Positions 1 through 7,861 of a stretch of 19,574 bases of DNA are shown piece after piece. Under the pieces are notes generated by a model. It made no database searches. It worked only from the letters and a program-made list of their open reading frames with translations, and was not told where the DNA came from. Made by a program: the position numbers and the translations under genes. The stretch's first letter is position 1. Every line of letters begins with the position of its first letter. Source of the stretch: Lysobacteraceae bacterium (GTDB lineage: Bacteria; Pseudomonadota; Gammaproteobacteria; Xanthomonadales; Wenzhouxiangellaceae); NCBI GenBank assembly GCA_020201235.1, contig JAIVHD010000229.1, positions 2,035 to 21,608 of the forward strand, in the 5' to 3' direction.

Positions 1-1
1 C

Positions 2-1654
2 GACAACATCGTGCTCACCGCGCTTGCACGCGACCCTCAGGCACGCTACGCAACCGTCGCGGAATTCGCGGGCGATCTACGCCGTCATCTCGATCGACTG
101 CCAGTACGTGCGCGCGCGTCCACCCGACGCTATCGCCTGGCGCGCTTCGTCCAGCGCAACAAGGCAGCAGTGGCCGGCACCATGTCATTCGTCGGCCTGC
201 TTCTGGCTTCGGTCATCGTGCTGGGCGTGCAGTCCCGTGAGCTTGCCGCCGAGCGCGACAGGGCCACCGCCGAGTCGCAACGGGCGCAAAACGAGACGAC
301 CAAGGCGCGTCAGGTTCGCGACTACCTGATCAGCCTGTTCGAACAGGCCTCACCGCTGAACGATGACGGCCGCGATATCACCGCCTACGAGCTGCTGCAG
401 CAAGGCGCTGAATCGGTTGACACGCTGGGCGAGGCCCCCGCGGTGCAGGCCGAAATGCTGCTGGCCCTGGCGCTGGCCAATTACAAACTGCTGGATTTCG
501 AACAGTCGGCCAAACTGCTCGACCGGGCCCTGGACCGCGTGCAGAACGCGCCGAGCGCGTCCGATGCCGATTATGTGGATGATTACGCCGAGATTCTCAT
601 GTGGCGCGGGCGGGTCGCGCAACAGCAAAACGATCATGAAATGGCCGTGGATTATCTGACGCGCGCCAATACGCTGCTGGAAAGCGTGCCGGATCGGCCG
701 GTCCTGTATGCCACATCGCTTCGCAACCTGGGCATCACTTTGGCCAACGAACGAGAATTGGAACGCGCCGAAGCCCTGTTCAAACAGGCGCTGGATGTCT
801 ATGCCGACAAGCCCGAATTCGAAGCGGAGCGCTACGCGATCTTCAACGATCTGGGGGTTTTTTACAACTATATCGGACAGCCGGAGAAAGCGCTGCCGAT
901 GTTCAATGAGCTGGTTGCCTACTATACTGAAAGCCTCGGAGAGGATGACCCGCTGACGCTGCATACCAAGGGGAATCTGGCCACGATTGCGATGGGCGCC
1001 GGACGCCGGGAACTGGCCATACCGATTTTTGAGCAACTCGAGGAAAACTTCGCCGAGCTGTATGGCGACGAAAGCCAGGAAGTGGGCCGGGTCAAATACC
1101 GACTGGGACGTCTTGCGCTGGAAGATGGCGACTATGAGCGCAGCGGCGAACTGCTGGCCGAAGCGCGGCGGATTCGGCTACTCGTCCGCGGACCCGATGA
1201 CGGCAACCTGGCCACCATTATTTCCTGGCAGGCCGCACTCGCCGAGCAACAGGGTGAACTGGAGCTGGCTGTCACCCACCTGAACGACTCGCTGGCCATT
1301 TACGACCGCATCCGCCCCGAGCCTCATCCTTCCAAACTCGAACTGAGGATTTCGCTGGGCGAAACGCTCAACAGGCTGGAGCGTCGTGAACAGGCGCTGG
1401 CGGCCTATGTAAAGGCGTTCGAGTCACTGGAGCAGGTCAGTAGCGCGCTCGGAATCGATATGGCCATGAACACAGCAGAAGGCCTGACCACGCTGGCACG
1501 CGACAGCCTCGTTGCCGGCGAGCGCGAAACAGCCGGCGAGGCCCTGGACTACGCGCGGCAAGCCGCTGAATTCTCCAGCGACGAGGGGCGATTGACGAGC
1601 ATCCGCGATGAAATCACGCAGCTACAGGCGGCCATCGATCAGTTGTCACAGTAG
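2..1654 (+). CDS. Ser/Thr protein kinase with TPR domain, 3' part (5' end outside window)
   Basis: The reading frame is open from base 2, so the gene begins upstream. The first visible residues (DNIVLTALARDPQARY and onward to about residue 45) match the C-terminal lobe of a Hanks-type kinase and closely parallel the same stretch of the kinase at 8855-11383. The catalytic lobe itself is outside the window. One membrane helix follows at about visible residues 55-76 (AAVAGTMSFVGLLLASVIVLG), then a short charged linker (SRELAAERDRA) and about 450 residues of helical TPR-like repeats, for example around ALPMFNELVAYYTESLGEDDP. By family knowledge the kinase is cytoplasmic and the TPR part lies on the far side of the membrane, binding proteins or peptides. 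It ends at TAG 1652-1654. No terminator is obvious in the 93 bases before the next, convergent gene. The substrate is unknown. The kinase identity is inferred from the shared C-lobe and the paralogue. Confidence 0.88.
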   Translation, partial: DNIVLTALARDPQARYATVAEFAGDLRRHLDRLPVRARASTRRYRLARFVQRNKAAVAGTMSFVGLLLASVIVLGVQSRELAAERDRATAESQRAQNETTKARQVRDYLISLFEQASPLNDDGRDITAYELLQQGAESVDTLGEAPAVQAEMLLALALANYKLLDFEQSAKLLDRALDRVQNAPSASDADYVDDYAEILMWRGRVAQQQNDHEMAVDYLTRANTLLESVPDRPVLYATSLRNLGITLANERELERAEALFKQALDVYADKPEFEAERYAIFNDLGVFYNYIGQPEKALPMFNELVAYYTESLGEDDPLTLHTKGNLATIAMGAGRRELAIPIFEQLEENFAELYGDESQEVGRVKYRLGRLALEDGDYERSGELLAEARRIRLLVRGPDDGNLATIISWQAALAEQQGELELAVTHLNDSLAIYDRIRPEPHPSKLELRISLGETLNRLERREQALAAYVKAFESLEQVSSALGIDMAMNTAEGLTTLARDSLVAGERETAGEALDYARQAAEFSSDEGRLTSIRDEITQLQAAIDQLSQ

Positions 1655-1747
1655 ATCAGCAGCGCGCCAGTCATTGCGGACACAACCGCATTTGTGCATC
1701 GTACTGTCGATCTTTCTTGAGGGCGAGAACATCTGAAAGCAAACGGG

Positions 1748-2707
1748 CTAAGGACTTTCAAAGCCATCTATAAACAGGAAGTCAGGACCCGAAAACACCA
1801 GCACACGATCGCCTTCCGTCACCGAGACCACGATTCGCTGGAGCGAGCCGTCGTCATGAATATTGACCCCGCCCCAATTGGTTCCCGAACTGCCGAGCTG
1901 GCTGAACATGGCTGTCGCCTGGCCGGTGGTCATGTCGACCCGGTAGACGCCGTCCAGCGCTGTATCCAGCACCAGCAGGTCGTCGGAGCGAGTGTCGAAG
2001 ACCACGCCCTGGGCGGCCATGAATGACACACCCGCGGTAACCAGCGGACTCACCGAGCCGTCATCATTTAGCAATTTTATGCCTTCGTTGAAATCGGCAA
2101 TGGCGATCGTCTGGCCTTTTACGGCAATATCGAACGGATCGACCAGCGAGCCGTTGTCATCCAGCACCAGGATCTCGTTCTCAGGCGTGTCCGACGACCA
2201 GGTGTAAATCATATTCGGGCCGTTGAAACCGCGATCGGTGGACACCATGTCGCCGGGAAGCAGCAGGGTCCCGGTATAGTCGGATGGGACCGCCGCGATG
2301 CCGGCGGAGTCATCGTCACCGGAGTGAAAGCCGGTGACCCAGTTCTGCGCACTCGCCGCACCGGTGTCCGGATCGATGTCAACGCGTTTGATGTTGCCGG
2401 GAAAATCCTCGCTCAGGAAAATCGCACCGGTCGCCGGATCATAGCCAACGCCCGCGACCTGGGTTGTGGAGACAAGCTGTTCGCTGTTGCCCTGTGCATC
2501 CGAGCGGAATAGGTTGCCAGTACGAGCGCCCAGAAAAATCAGCCCATCGTCGGGGCGGATCAGCGCCGACATGGGGCTGGTAAATGCGAAATCCGACTCG
2601 ACTATCCAGCCTTCTTCATTGGTCATCACCCCGCTGCCCAGCTGCGCCCCGGCAGGCTGGGAACAAATCAGGCAGGCAAACAATATTACTGACAGAATAG
2701 ATTTCAT
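1748..2707 (-). CDS. Secreted beta-propeller-like protein with C-terminal GFE tail
   Basis: 319 residues. A signal peptide covers residues 1-21 (hydrophobic ILSVILFACLIC, cleavage near AGA-Q). The mature part has repeated short beta-type blocks such as DDGLIFLGARTGNLFR, TGAIFLSEDFPGNIKRVD and SDDLLVLDTALDGVYRVD, which resemble NHL/SMP-30-type six-bladed propellers. No catalytic residue set could be identified. The last ten residues are FLFIDGFESP, the same tail type seen on the proteins at 3977-4324 and 4586-7684. ATG 2707 is chosen because the signal peptide begins right there and AGGA lies 10 bases upstream. It is probably exported to the periplasm or outside. A repeat copy (2837-3062) separates it from the next upstream gene, so it is likely transcribed on its own. 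Function unknown. Confidence 0.8.
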   Translation of the reverse strand: MKSILSVILFACLICSQPAGAQLGSGVMTNEEGWIVESDFAFTSPMSALIRPDDGLIFLGARTGNLFRSDAQGNSEQLVSTTQVAGVGYDPATGAIFLSEDFPGNIKRVDIDPDTGAASAQNWVTGFHSGDDDSAGIAAVPSDYTGTLLLPGDMVSTDRGFNGPNMIYTWSSDTPENEILVLDDNGSLVDPFDIAVKGQTIAIADFNEGIKLLNDDGSVSPLVTAGVSFMAAQGVVFDTRSDDLLVLDTALDGVYRVDMTTGQATAMFSQLGSSGTNWGGVNIHDDGSLQRIVVSVTEGDRVLVFSGPDFLFIDGFESP

Positions 2708-2836
2708 ACATTTGATTCCTTAGGCTGTTGTCTCTGGCAGGTAATCCTGGATTCACGCAACCTCGCGATCGCGCCACAAGTCATCCGGTGCATCAGCCTG
2801 CTCCTGTTATTTGTGCCGCTCACTCATGCTTTCGTA

Positions 2837-3062
2837 AACCGCACAAAAAAGTGGACATCTGAAATGAATGCCGCTGACTTAACACACTGGCTAGGCTCCT
2901 ACGGGAGAATTCTGCTTAAATCCGGGTTAAATCAGTGCCGTTCACACCTGCAGTGCTTTTACGGGCTGCGCGGAATGCGCGCTGCTCTATCTGCGGCCAC
3001 GCCGTCCACTGACGCAATACTACGCAAGCGCGGGGGAAAGCCGTTGTAAAAACGGCTTTTTA
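2837..3062 (+). repeat. Dispersed repeat, long copy (repeat R, copy 1)
   Basis: This is homologous to 4353-4483. Shared parts are the left end (AACCGC then AAAAGTGGACAYCTG.AATG), a short GCTTAAAT block, a middle patch near GCGGCC, and a strong right block: CACTGACGCAATACTACG, then GCGGGG, then CGTTGTAA and AACGG. This copy is about 90 bases longer internally. It ends in a hairpin with a T run. It could be a decayed small insertion element (the GTGTCCACTTTT end resembles IS-type termini) or a structured RNA; the sequence alone does not decide. Confidence 0.65.
3037..3062 (+). terminator. Intrinsic terminator-like hairpin at the right end of repeat copy 1
   Basis: A nine-base perfect stem, AAAGCCGTT (3037-3045) with AACGGCTTT (3051-3059), has a five-base loop and is followed by TTTATT. 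It is oriented to stop plus-strand transcripts, yet both flanking genes run on the minus strand. On the minus strand the stem is followed by C residues, so it would be weak there. Confidence 0.5.
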
Positions 3063-3101
3063 TTGATTGGAAAACAGCTCAGACAATGCAGCAGCGGCGA
3101 C

Positions 3102-3785
3102 TCAGTTCACTGCCGTGGAACCGGGCGCGAGTTCCGGTTCCAGTCGTTTGCGCAGGAACTCGAAGGCTTGGCCGACGATTAGCGTAACGACACTGACGAT
3201 GGTCACGATGACCGCCAGCACGCTGAACCAGATAATCCAGCCGGAAAGGCCACCTTCAAACTTGGTGCTGCCGAACATCGCGGTCAGGAGGAGTATGGCC
3301 CAGCCACCGATAACCGCAAGAAGCATCAGCTTGAGCTTTTGACCCAGCGTGCGCGGCGGGCGTGGCCCGAACACTATCCCGCGCAGGATACTCAACAGCC
3401 ACGCCACCAGAGCAACAATGCCCCAAACTTTCATGATCAGCCGAAAGAGCGCCGAGATGTCGAATTCCTCTGATTCCTCGGACGTGGCTTCGACCGCACC
3501 TGTGGCCTGCTCGCGTTCATAGGCTGCCTCCCCTTCCTCGACCCAGGCAATTGGCCCAAACCGCTCGCTGTAGATCTCATAACCGCGCTCCAGGCCACCC
3601 CAGAACGACCCTTCGAAATTGGCGTATATCATCAAGAACACCAGCACCAGATAAAGCGCCCAGATCAGGACCATCGGCGTAAGACTAACCCAGCGCAGAT
3701 AGTCCAGGCCAAGACCGAGCAGTATTCTCAACAGCTCGGGGATAGCGGCCAAGCCGGTCGAGTTATCAGCTCCCATTGTATTCAT
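3102..3785 (-). CDS. Predicted four-helix inner-membrane protein, family not recognised
   Basis: 227 residues. Hydrophobic helices lie at about 37-56, 117-138, 151-171 and 182-205. An amphipathic or weakly hydrophobic segment near 15-32 may be a further membrane contact. Between helices 1 and 2 there is a soluble loop of about 60 residues with a strongly acidic stretch (EEGEAAYE, TSEESEEFD). The C-terminus is basic (FLRKRLEPE). There is no signal peptide cleavage site and no recognisable catalytic motif. The start at ATG 3785 has a poor ribosome binding site; ATG 3776 is an alternative. It sits between two repeat-bearing intergenic regions in the accessory block and does not carry the GFE tail of its neighbours. 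Function unknown. Confidence 0.72.
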   Translation of the reverse strand: MNTMGADNSTGLAAIPELLRILLGLGLDYLRWVSLTPMVLIWALYLVLVFLMIYANFEGSFWGGLERGYEIYSERFGPIAWVEEGEAAYEREQATGAVEATSEESEEFDISALFRLIMKVWGIVALVAWLLSILRGIVFGPRPPRTLGQKLKLMLLAVIGGWAILLLTAMFGSTKFEGGLSGWIIWFSVLAVIVTIVSVVTLIVGQAFEFLRKRLEPELAPGSTAVN

Positions 3786-3976
3786 GCTGCCGTCTCTACG
3801 AACGAGAAGTGATTTATAAGCCTTCGTGCCGAAAGCATTCAGCTACAAGCGTTCATCGATCAGCAATCAGGATAGCCTGACGGGACCAGCAACGCGTCGT
3901 TTCGCAATTGATTTACGACTTCTCAGCCGTAGCGCCTCGATCCTGTTCAAGCGGAAGACACGGTCGGCGCTGTTCA

Positions 3977-4324
3977 TTACTCGAATCCACTAACAAACAC
4001 GATATCACTGGTGCCTTGAAGTTCAATGATTTCGGGCCCGTCGGGATCGTTCGATGGGATACGGAGGTTTGCAGCGCGAATGCCCGGCGTCTGCGGTACG
4101 AACCGGATGCCGATGCCACACGTATCATCCGGATCGACAATCTTCAGGCTGCACTGGTCGTCGCTCGGCGTAATCTGAAAGTCTGCTGCTGCCGGACCCT
4201 CGGTGATGACCGTTCCGATTTCCAGAGACCCATCGCCGACGTTGTCGATGAACAGCGTTTCCAACGACGAGGAGTCGCTCGGTGGCACCTCGCCGAAATC
4301 GTTGGCGTAATTCATTGAAAACAT
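3977..4324 (-). pseudogene. Single choice-of-anchor-D (HYDIN/ASH-like) domain with GFE tail, probable 5'-truncated remnant
   Basis: 115 residues. The pattern DFGEV....SSLETLFIDNVGDGSLEIG, then the CSLKIVDPDDTCGIGIRF block and a LRIPSNDPDGPEIIELQG block, is that of the ASH/HYDIN-type immunoglobulin-like fold used in exported proteins. It ends IVFVSGFE. There is no signal peptide: the frame is blocked by a stop at 4340-4342 and the domain begins almost at the first codon, where exported members of this class normally have a leader and several repeats. The left end of repeat copy 2 (4353 onward) lies only about 30 bases upstream, which fits truncation by a rearrangement there. It could still be expressed as a short cytoplasmic protein, but a gene remnant is more likely. 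Confidence 0.62.
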
Positions 4325-4352
4325 TTCTCTGTGATTTAGTCACTTTTTCGAG

Positions 4353-4483
4353 AACCGCCCAGAAAAGTGGACACCTGTAATGCTTAAATGGTCTGCGCAA
4401 GAAGCGTGCCGGCCTCTCTACGGCCGAACCGCTCACTAACGCAATACTACGAAGGCGCGGGGAAAAGACGTTGTAAGAAACGG
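4353..4483 (+). repeat. Dispersed repeat, short copy (repeat R, copy 2)
   Basis: Same left end (AACCGCCC, GAAAAGTGGACACCTG, TAATGCTTAAAT) and right block (CACTAACGCAATACTACG, GCGGGG, CGTTGTAAGAAACGG) as 2837-3062, with a shorter middle. The hairpin at the right end is degraded here and lacks a T run. An imperfect inverted repeat lies across the left end (CACTTTTTC at 4341-4349 against GAAAAGTG at 4362-4369). It lies between the beta-helix gene and the truncated anchor-D fragment. Confidence 0.65.
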
Positions 4484-4585
4484 ATATTCGCGCCGGGCAG
4501 CGGCGTATGGGCCGGTCGACCAACACCCTTTTATTGCAGGCATGCAAAGCAGAGCTTCGCATTGCACCGGTTTTGCCCAAAGTGA

Positions 4586-7500
4586 TCATTGCTCAAACCC
4601 GTCAAGGAACAGCACATCCGGATCTACATCCTCGATGCAGTAAAGATGCGCGAAACGATCGCATGAGCGTGGAGAGGACCCTGACCAACGGGAGGCCGAA
4701 GCTTCTGCAACCCCAACCATCCCATCAAAGTTGGCGCTGATGTCCTGCCAGTTGTTGCAATGATCAAGCTCAGGGCTGCCGTCATCACTGGTGCCCGTCC
4801 AGACTATATTGTTGCTCAGGTAACGGCCCAGTTCGGTCAGGGCGATGCCGGTGTTGCGGAATGAAGAGATCAACTCCGCACCGTTGGCAGCTACCGGTAC
4901 ACCATCCAGGCGCACCCAGGGGCCGTTGCTGAAAATTCGGGCGGGAGCAGCATTGTTGCTGTCCGACAACCAGGCCTTGAACGCCAGGGGGTTGGGCAAA
5001 CCGGCATCGGTGGCCAGATTTCGGCAAATCGAATCCCCGGCCTCGATACCGCTGCTACCAGGCTCCGCCGCCGACCAGGAAGTCATATCACCTCTGCCGG
5101 AAGCAGAAGAAGCGAAGATCAGCTTGCCGTCCGCACCAAACGGCGGCAATTCCGGTCCGGGGCCACGTTCCATGCACAGCAGGCGCCTTTCACCACTGCA
5201 GGTACCGCCGCCCAGTCGACCCCACCCGGCACCGACATTATTCGTGTCGCCAATTGACCCAGTACCGCTAATGCTGCTCCAATCACTGCAATTGCTGGTT
5301 TGGGCGCGACCGCTGCTATCCGTGCCCGTGCGCACCGTCCTCAAGGATAAATCTAGAAGCTCGTTGCCAAACTCGTCGAATCGTGGCGGCAGGAAAGAGA
5401 CATGGTCCGGCGCCAGCGCCAGTTCAATCGATTCAGCAAACGGCTGGCCATCGGTGCGCAGCCACGGGCCGGCGTTGACCGGCAGCTGCGCCTGACCGCA
5501 GTTGTTGTCGCGCTCCCCCGTCAATCCGTGAATGCGGCAGTAGGCATCGTCGTTGCTGTCGGAAAGCCACGCAACAAAATTGGCCGGCTCGGGCAGGCTG
5601 GCTGCCAATGCGCGTGCCTGGCAGATCTGGTCACCAGCGTCAGTGCCACTGGCGCCATTGGCATCGGCCCAGGTGCTCAGATCGCCGTTGCCGGTCACCG
5701 AAGTGGCAAACACCTGCAGCGGGCCGAGCTGCGCGGTACGTTCATTGGCACCAAGATCGTACGGGCCGAGCTCATCTTGCACAGCGGTGATATCAAAACC
5801 ACGAGTTTCACCGAGAATATCGGTCTCCTGCGGGGTATAAAGACTAGTATCACAGATATCGATGGCGGCAGAATTGCGCCCCAACCCATAAGCAGTGGTG
5901 CCGTCAAAAGCTGGATCGCCGGTGAATATCTGCGTGGATTGCGGCGGCTGTGTTCCATCTTCATGCACCAGCAGGCAGTCTGTCTCTGCGATCAGCGCAC
6001 TGCCGAACGTGGCATCGAAAATCGTACCGAAATTTTCATGCACTATGCTGGAGTAGACCCGCAAATCACCCTGACCTGAAGCTTCGATCGCGGCGTCGAA
6101 TGGAAAGACGTTGTTATCAGTAATGGTGGTGAAAGCGATGGTCGCCGAGTCGACATCGTTCAGTCTGATGGTTCTCAGAGGGCCGCCGTCTGCTACCTGA
6201 TTTTCAGCAATGACATTGCCTTCCATCAACAACTCGATGCCGGAATCACTATCGCCACTGATATTGATAATTTGCGGGAATTCGGTATTAATGTTTTCGG
6301 TGATCCAGGTTTGGCGGATATCGACCACCTCGCTGCTCGCATCATTTCCTCCCAACACCCGGATCGCCGCGCCGCGCCTGGCTTCGTTTTCTGAGATTCT
6401 CGAGCAGAATACCGGGTTATGACAGTCATCGCCTGCCAGCCGACGGTCCATCCTCAGTGATGCACCGGCGAAGATGCCGCCACCGTGTCTGCCGGCAGTG
6501 TTGTCACTGATGATGCCAGCGACACTGGCATTGCCAAAGCCGAGCACAGAATTCTCGCCGCCATTCAATGTGAACACGCTATCCATCCCGACAACATAGA
6601 CACCGCCGCCATCAACAACGGCTTCATTCAGCCGGATGCCCGACGGGAAGCTGGCGTAAGAAACCGCACTGCAGCCGTCATCGACATAAACACCACCACC
6701 ATTATCGGCCGCGTTGAAGAACACAGCAGACAGGCTGTCGAACACAACCGACGCACCTCGGCAATACAGTCCACCACCACGCGCATCTGCCGTGTTGCTG
6801 CCTACAGACGAGCCATCCAGCAGCCAAAGCACGGTACTGCCCGTAGACAGACCATTCACCGAAATACCGCCACCGTCGCCAGCAGTGCTGGTGGTGATAT
6901 TGGTATTGCGTAGAATAACGAAGTTATTGTTATTGATCGCCAGGCCGCCGCCATCGCCACTCGGGTTACTGCCGTTGCGGATGCGCAGATTTTCCAGCAC
7001 AACCAACTCCGGATCAACCGCTTCAGAAATTCCCATCGTCGTCCCTGATGTGCCATTGGCGTCCAGTACCGTTATTTGGCTCGGCTCAGAGCTGGAACAG
7101 AACTCGTACCCGCCGACGATGGTGATGCTCTGATCACCCTGGAAATCATCATTGATGAAGTAGCGTCGGCCGCTGTAATCGCCGGAGTTCGCGATGCGAA
7201 TTTCGTTGTTGACGCCGGCATTGGCGCCCAGATTGGCCTCATCCAGTGCCTGCTGCAGACCGTTATTGCCGTTGGTGGCGAGAAAATCACAGGTGCCACC
7301 GATATCCGCCCCCACCGTGATGACATTGCTGCCGCCCGCTCCACGAGCGCTGCTGCGCACTAAACCCGCCTTCTTGTTGTACAGGCTGCGTGTTTTCTCA
7401 ATCGCCTCGGCCTCGCTCAGGCCCCAGTCCTCGGCAGACTCTCTGGCGACTTGCTGCCAGTACTGCGGCAGTTCTCTATCGCTGTCGCGTCCTGCAGCCT

Positions 7501-7684
7501 GCTGCCGGGCCGTCTCCAGCTCTTGCAGATAAGAAAGTGCGGCCGGCGGGGCCTGATCCGCTGCCAGGCCGTACGACTCGTTCGGCGATGTTCCAACCTC
7601 GCCCGCATCCTCTGCCAACAAGGCAGTACAGCAACAGATTGTCAGTGTGGTCAACAGGTACTGGGCTGTTGTAATTCGATACAT
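4586..7684 (-). CDS. Large exported beta-helix protein with tandem DUF1554-like domains and GFE tail
   Basis: 1032 codons from ATG 7684 to the stop, giving 1031 residues. The open frame extends up to 7810, but ATG 7684 is chosen because a clear signal peptide starts there (MYRITTAQYLLTTLTICCCT, cleavage near LLA-ED) and GGGAGC lies upstream. After a helical linker rich in E, R and Q (residues about 30-110), about 130-620 is a repetitive G/N/D-rich beta region (GDGGGLAINNNNFVIL, GGGVYVDDGC, GGGIFAGASL). This is typical of right-handed beta-helix, polymorphic outer-membrane or choice-of-anchor-Q surface proteins. Two homologous modules follow at about 665-838 and 855-1016. Each has AGD.IC, then A.LP.P..F.AWLSDSN, then GPW.R.DG, then a C-x-x-W segment and a C-terminal cysteine (LLCME / LYCIED), as in DUF1554. 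The last residues are VLFLDGFEQ. It is probably a cell-surface or released protein. No enzyme active site was seen. Confidence 0.85.
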   Translation of the reverse strand: MYRITTAQYLLTTLTICCCTALLAEDAGEVGTSPNESYGLAADQAPPAALSYLQELETARQQAAGRDSDRELPQYWQQVARESAEDWGLSEAEAIEKTRSLYNKKAGLVRSSARGAGGSNVITVGADIGGTCDFLATNGNNGLQQALDEANLGANAGVNNEIRIANSGDYSGRRYFINDDFQGDQSITIVGGYEFCSSSEPSQITVLDANGTSGTTMGISEAVDPELVVLENLRIRNGSNPSGDGGGLAINNNNFVILRNTNITTSTAGDGGGISVNGLSTGSTVLWLLDGSSVGSNTADARGGGLYCRGASVVFDSLSAVFFNAADNGGGVYVDDGCSAVSYASFPSGIRLNEAVVDGGGVYVVGMDSVFTLNGGENSVLGFGNASVAGIISDNTAGRHGGGIFAGASLRMDRRLAGDDCHNPVFCSRISENEARRGAAIRVLGGNDASSEVVDIRQTWITENINTEFPQIINISGDSDSGIELLMEGNVIAENQVADGGPLRTIRLNDVDSATIAFTTITDNNVFPFDAAIEASGQGDLRVYSSIVHENFGTIFDATFGSALIAETDCLLVHEDGTQPPQSTQIFTGDPAFDGTTAYGLGRNSAAIDICDTSLYTPQETDILGETRGFDITAVQDELGPYDLGANERTAQLGPLQVFATSVTGNGDLSTWADANGASGTDAGDQICQARALAASLPEPANFVAWLSDSNDDAYCRIHGLTGERDNNCGQAQLPVNAGPWLRTDGQPFAESIELALAPDHVSFLPPRFDEFGNELLDLSLRTVRTGTDSSGRAQTSNCSDWSSISGTGSIGDTNNVGAGWGRLGGGTCSGERRLLCMERGPGPELPPFGADGKLIFASSASGRGDMTSWSAAEPGSSGIEAGDSICRNLATDAGLPNPLAFKAWLSDSNNAAPARIFSNGPWVRLDGVPVAANGAELISSFRNTGIALTELGRYLSNNIVWTGTSDDGSPELDHCNNWQDISANFDGMVGVAEASASRWSGSSPRSCDRFAHLYCIEDVDPDVLFLDGFEQ

Positions 7685-7734
7685 CCGGCTGCTCCCGATT
7701 ATTTGTTCAATAGGACTATTCGGGTTCTGCTCGA

Positions 7735-7748
7735 AAAAGTGGACACCT
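7735..7748 (+). repeat. Solitary left end of repeat R
   Basis: AAAAGTGGACACCT is identical to 4363-4376 and differs at one base from 2847-2860. The adjoining bases (TTCTGCTCG) resemble the corresponding flank only weakly, and the right block of the repeat (GCAATACTACG) is absent. It lies 51 bases upstream of the beta-helix gene start. Confidence 0.55.
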
Positions 7749-7778
7749 CTATCAGTTTTTCTTTCCGAGCACGCTTTG

Positions 7779-7861
7779 GGAGCGCTCGATCGCGAAAACG
7801 CCGTATCCACGAAGCCTGGAACCGCTTCGCGACGATCAGGTGGTGAATAAGGCGGGCTGAA
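7779..7861 (+). mobile_element. Right half of a MITE-like element (fragment)
   Basis: It aligns through most of its length with 16560-16641. Shared blocks are GCGCTCGRTCGCGAAA, ATCYACG, CTG.., CTTCGC/TCTCGC followed by ACGG or ACGA, and the terminal GGTGAATAAGGCGGGCTGAA versus GGCGAATAAGCCGGGTTGAA. Its terminal inverted repeat, read outward, is CCCGCCTTATTCACCACC, which matches the left end of the mazF insertion at 17 of 18 positions. The left half is missing here. Confidence 0.65.

Larger units (their letters stand above)
2708..3101. other. Intergenic region of 394 bases carrying a dispersed repeat
   Basis: No convincing gene. A 78-codon plus-strand frame exists (2813-3049), but it is formed by repeat DNA. 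The stretch holds the leader of the gene starting at 2707, the repeat copy at 2837-3062 and the hairpin at 3037-3062. Both flanking genes are on the minus strand. Confidence 0.6.

Noticed and set aside
350..1036. 228-residue minus-strand frame inside the first kinase gene
   Set aside because: Shadow of the TPR-coding strand; no start signal or recognisable domain.
2813..3049. 78-residue plus-strand frame upstream of the propeller gene
   Set aside because: It lies inside repeat R. The homologous repeat copy at 4353-4483 does not preserve the frame, so it is unlikely to be a protein.
2837..4483. Integron cassette array with attC sites between minus-strand genes
   Set aside because: The one-direction genes separated by repeats prompted this idea, but no pair of RYYYAAC/GTTRRRY core sites with attC-like symmetry could be found and no integrase is present.
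7685..7810. Beta-helix protein start at 7810
   Set aside because: It would bury the signal peptide 42 residues inside the protein and translate a repeat end; ATG 7684 starts directly at the signal peptide.
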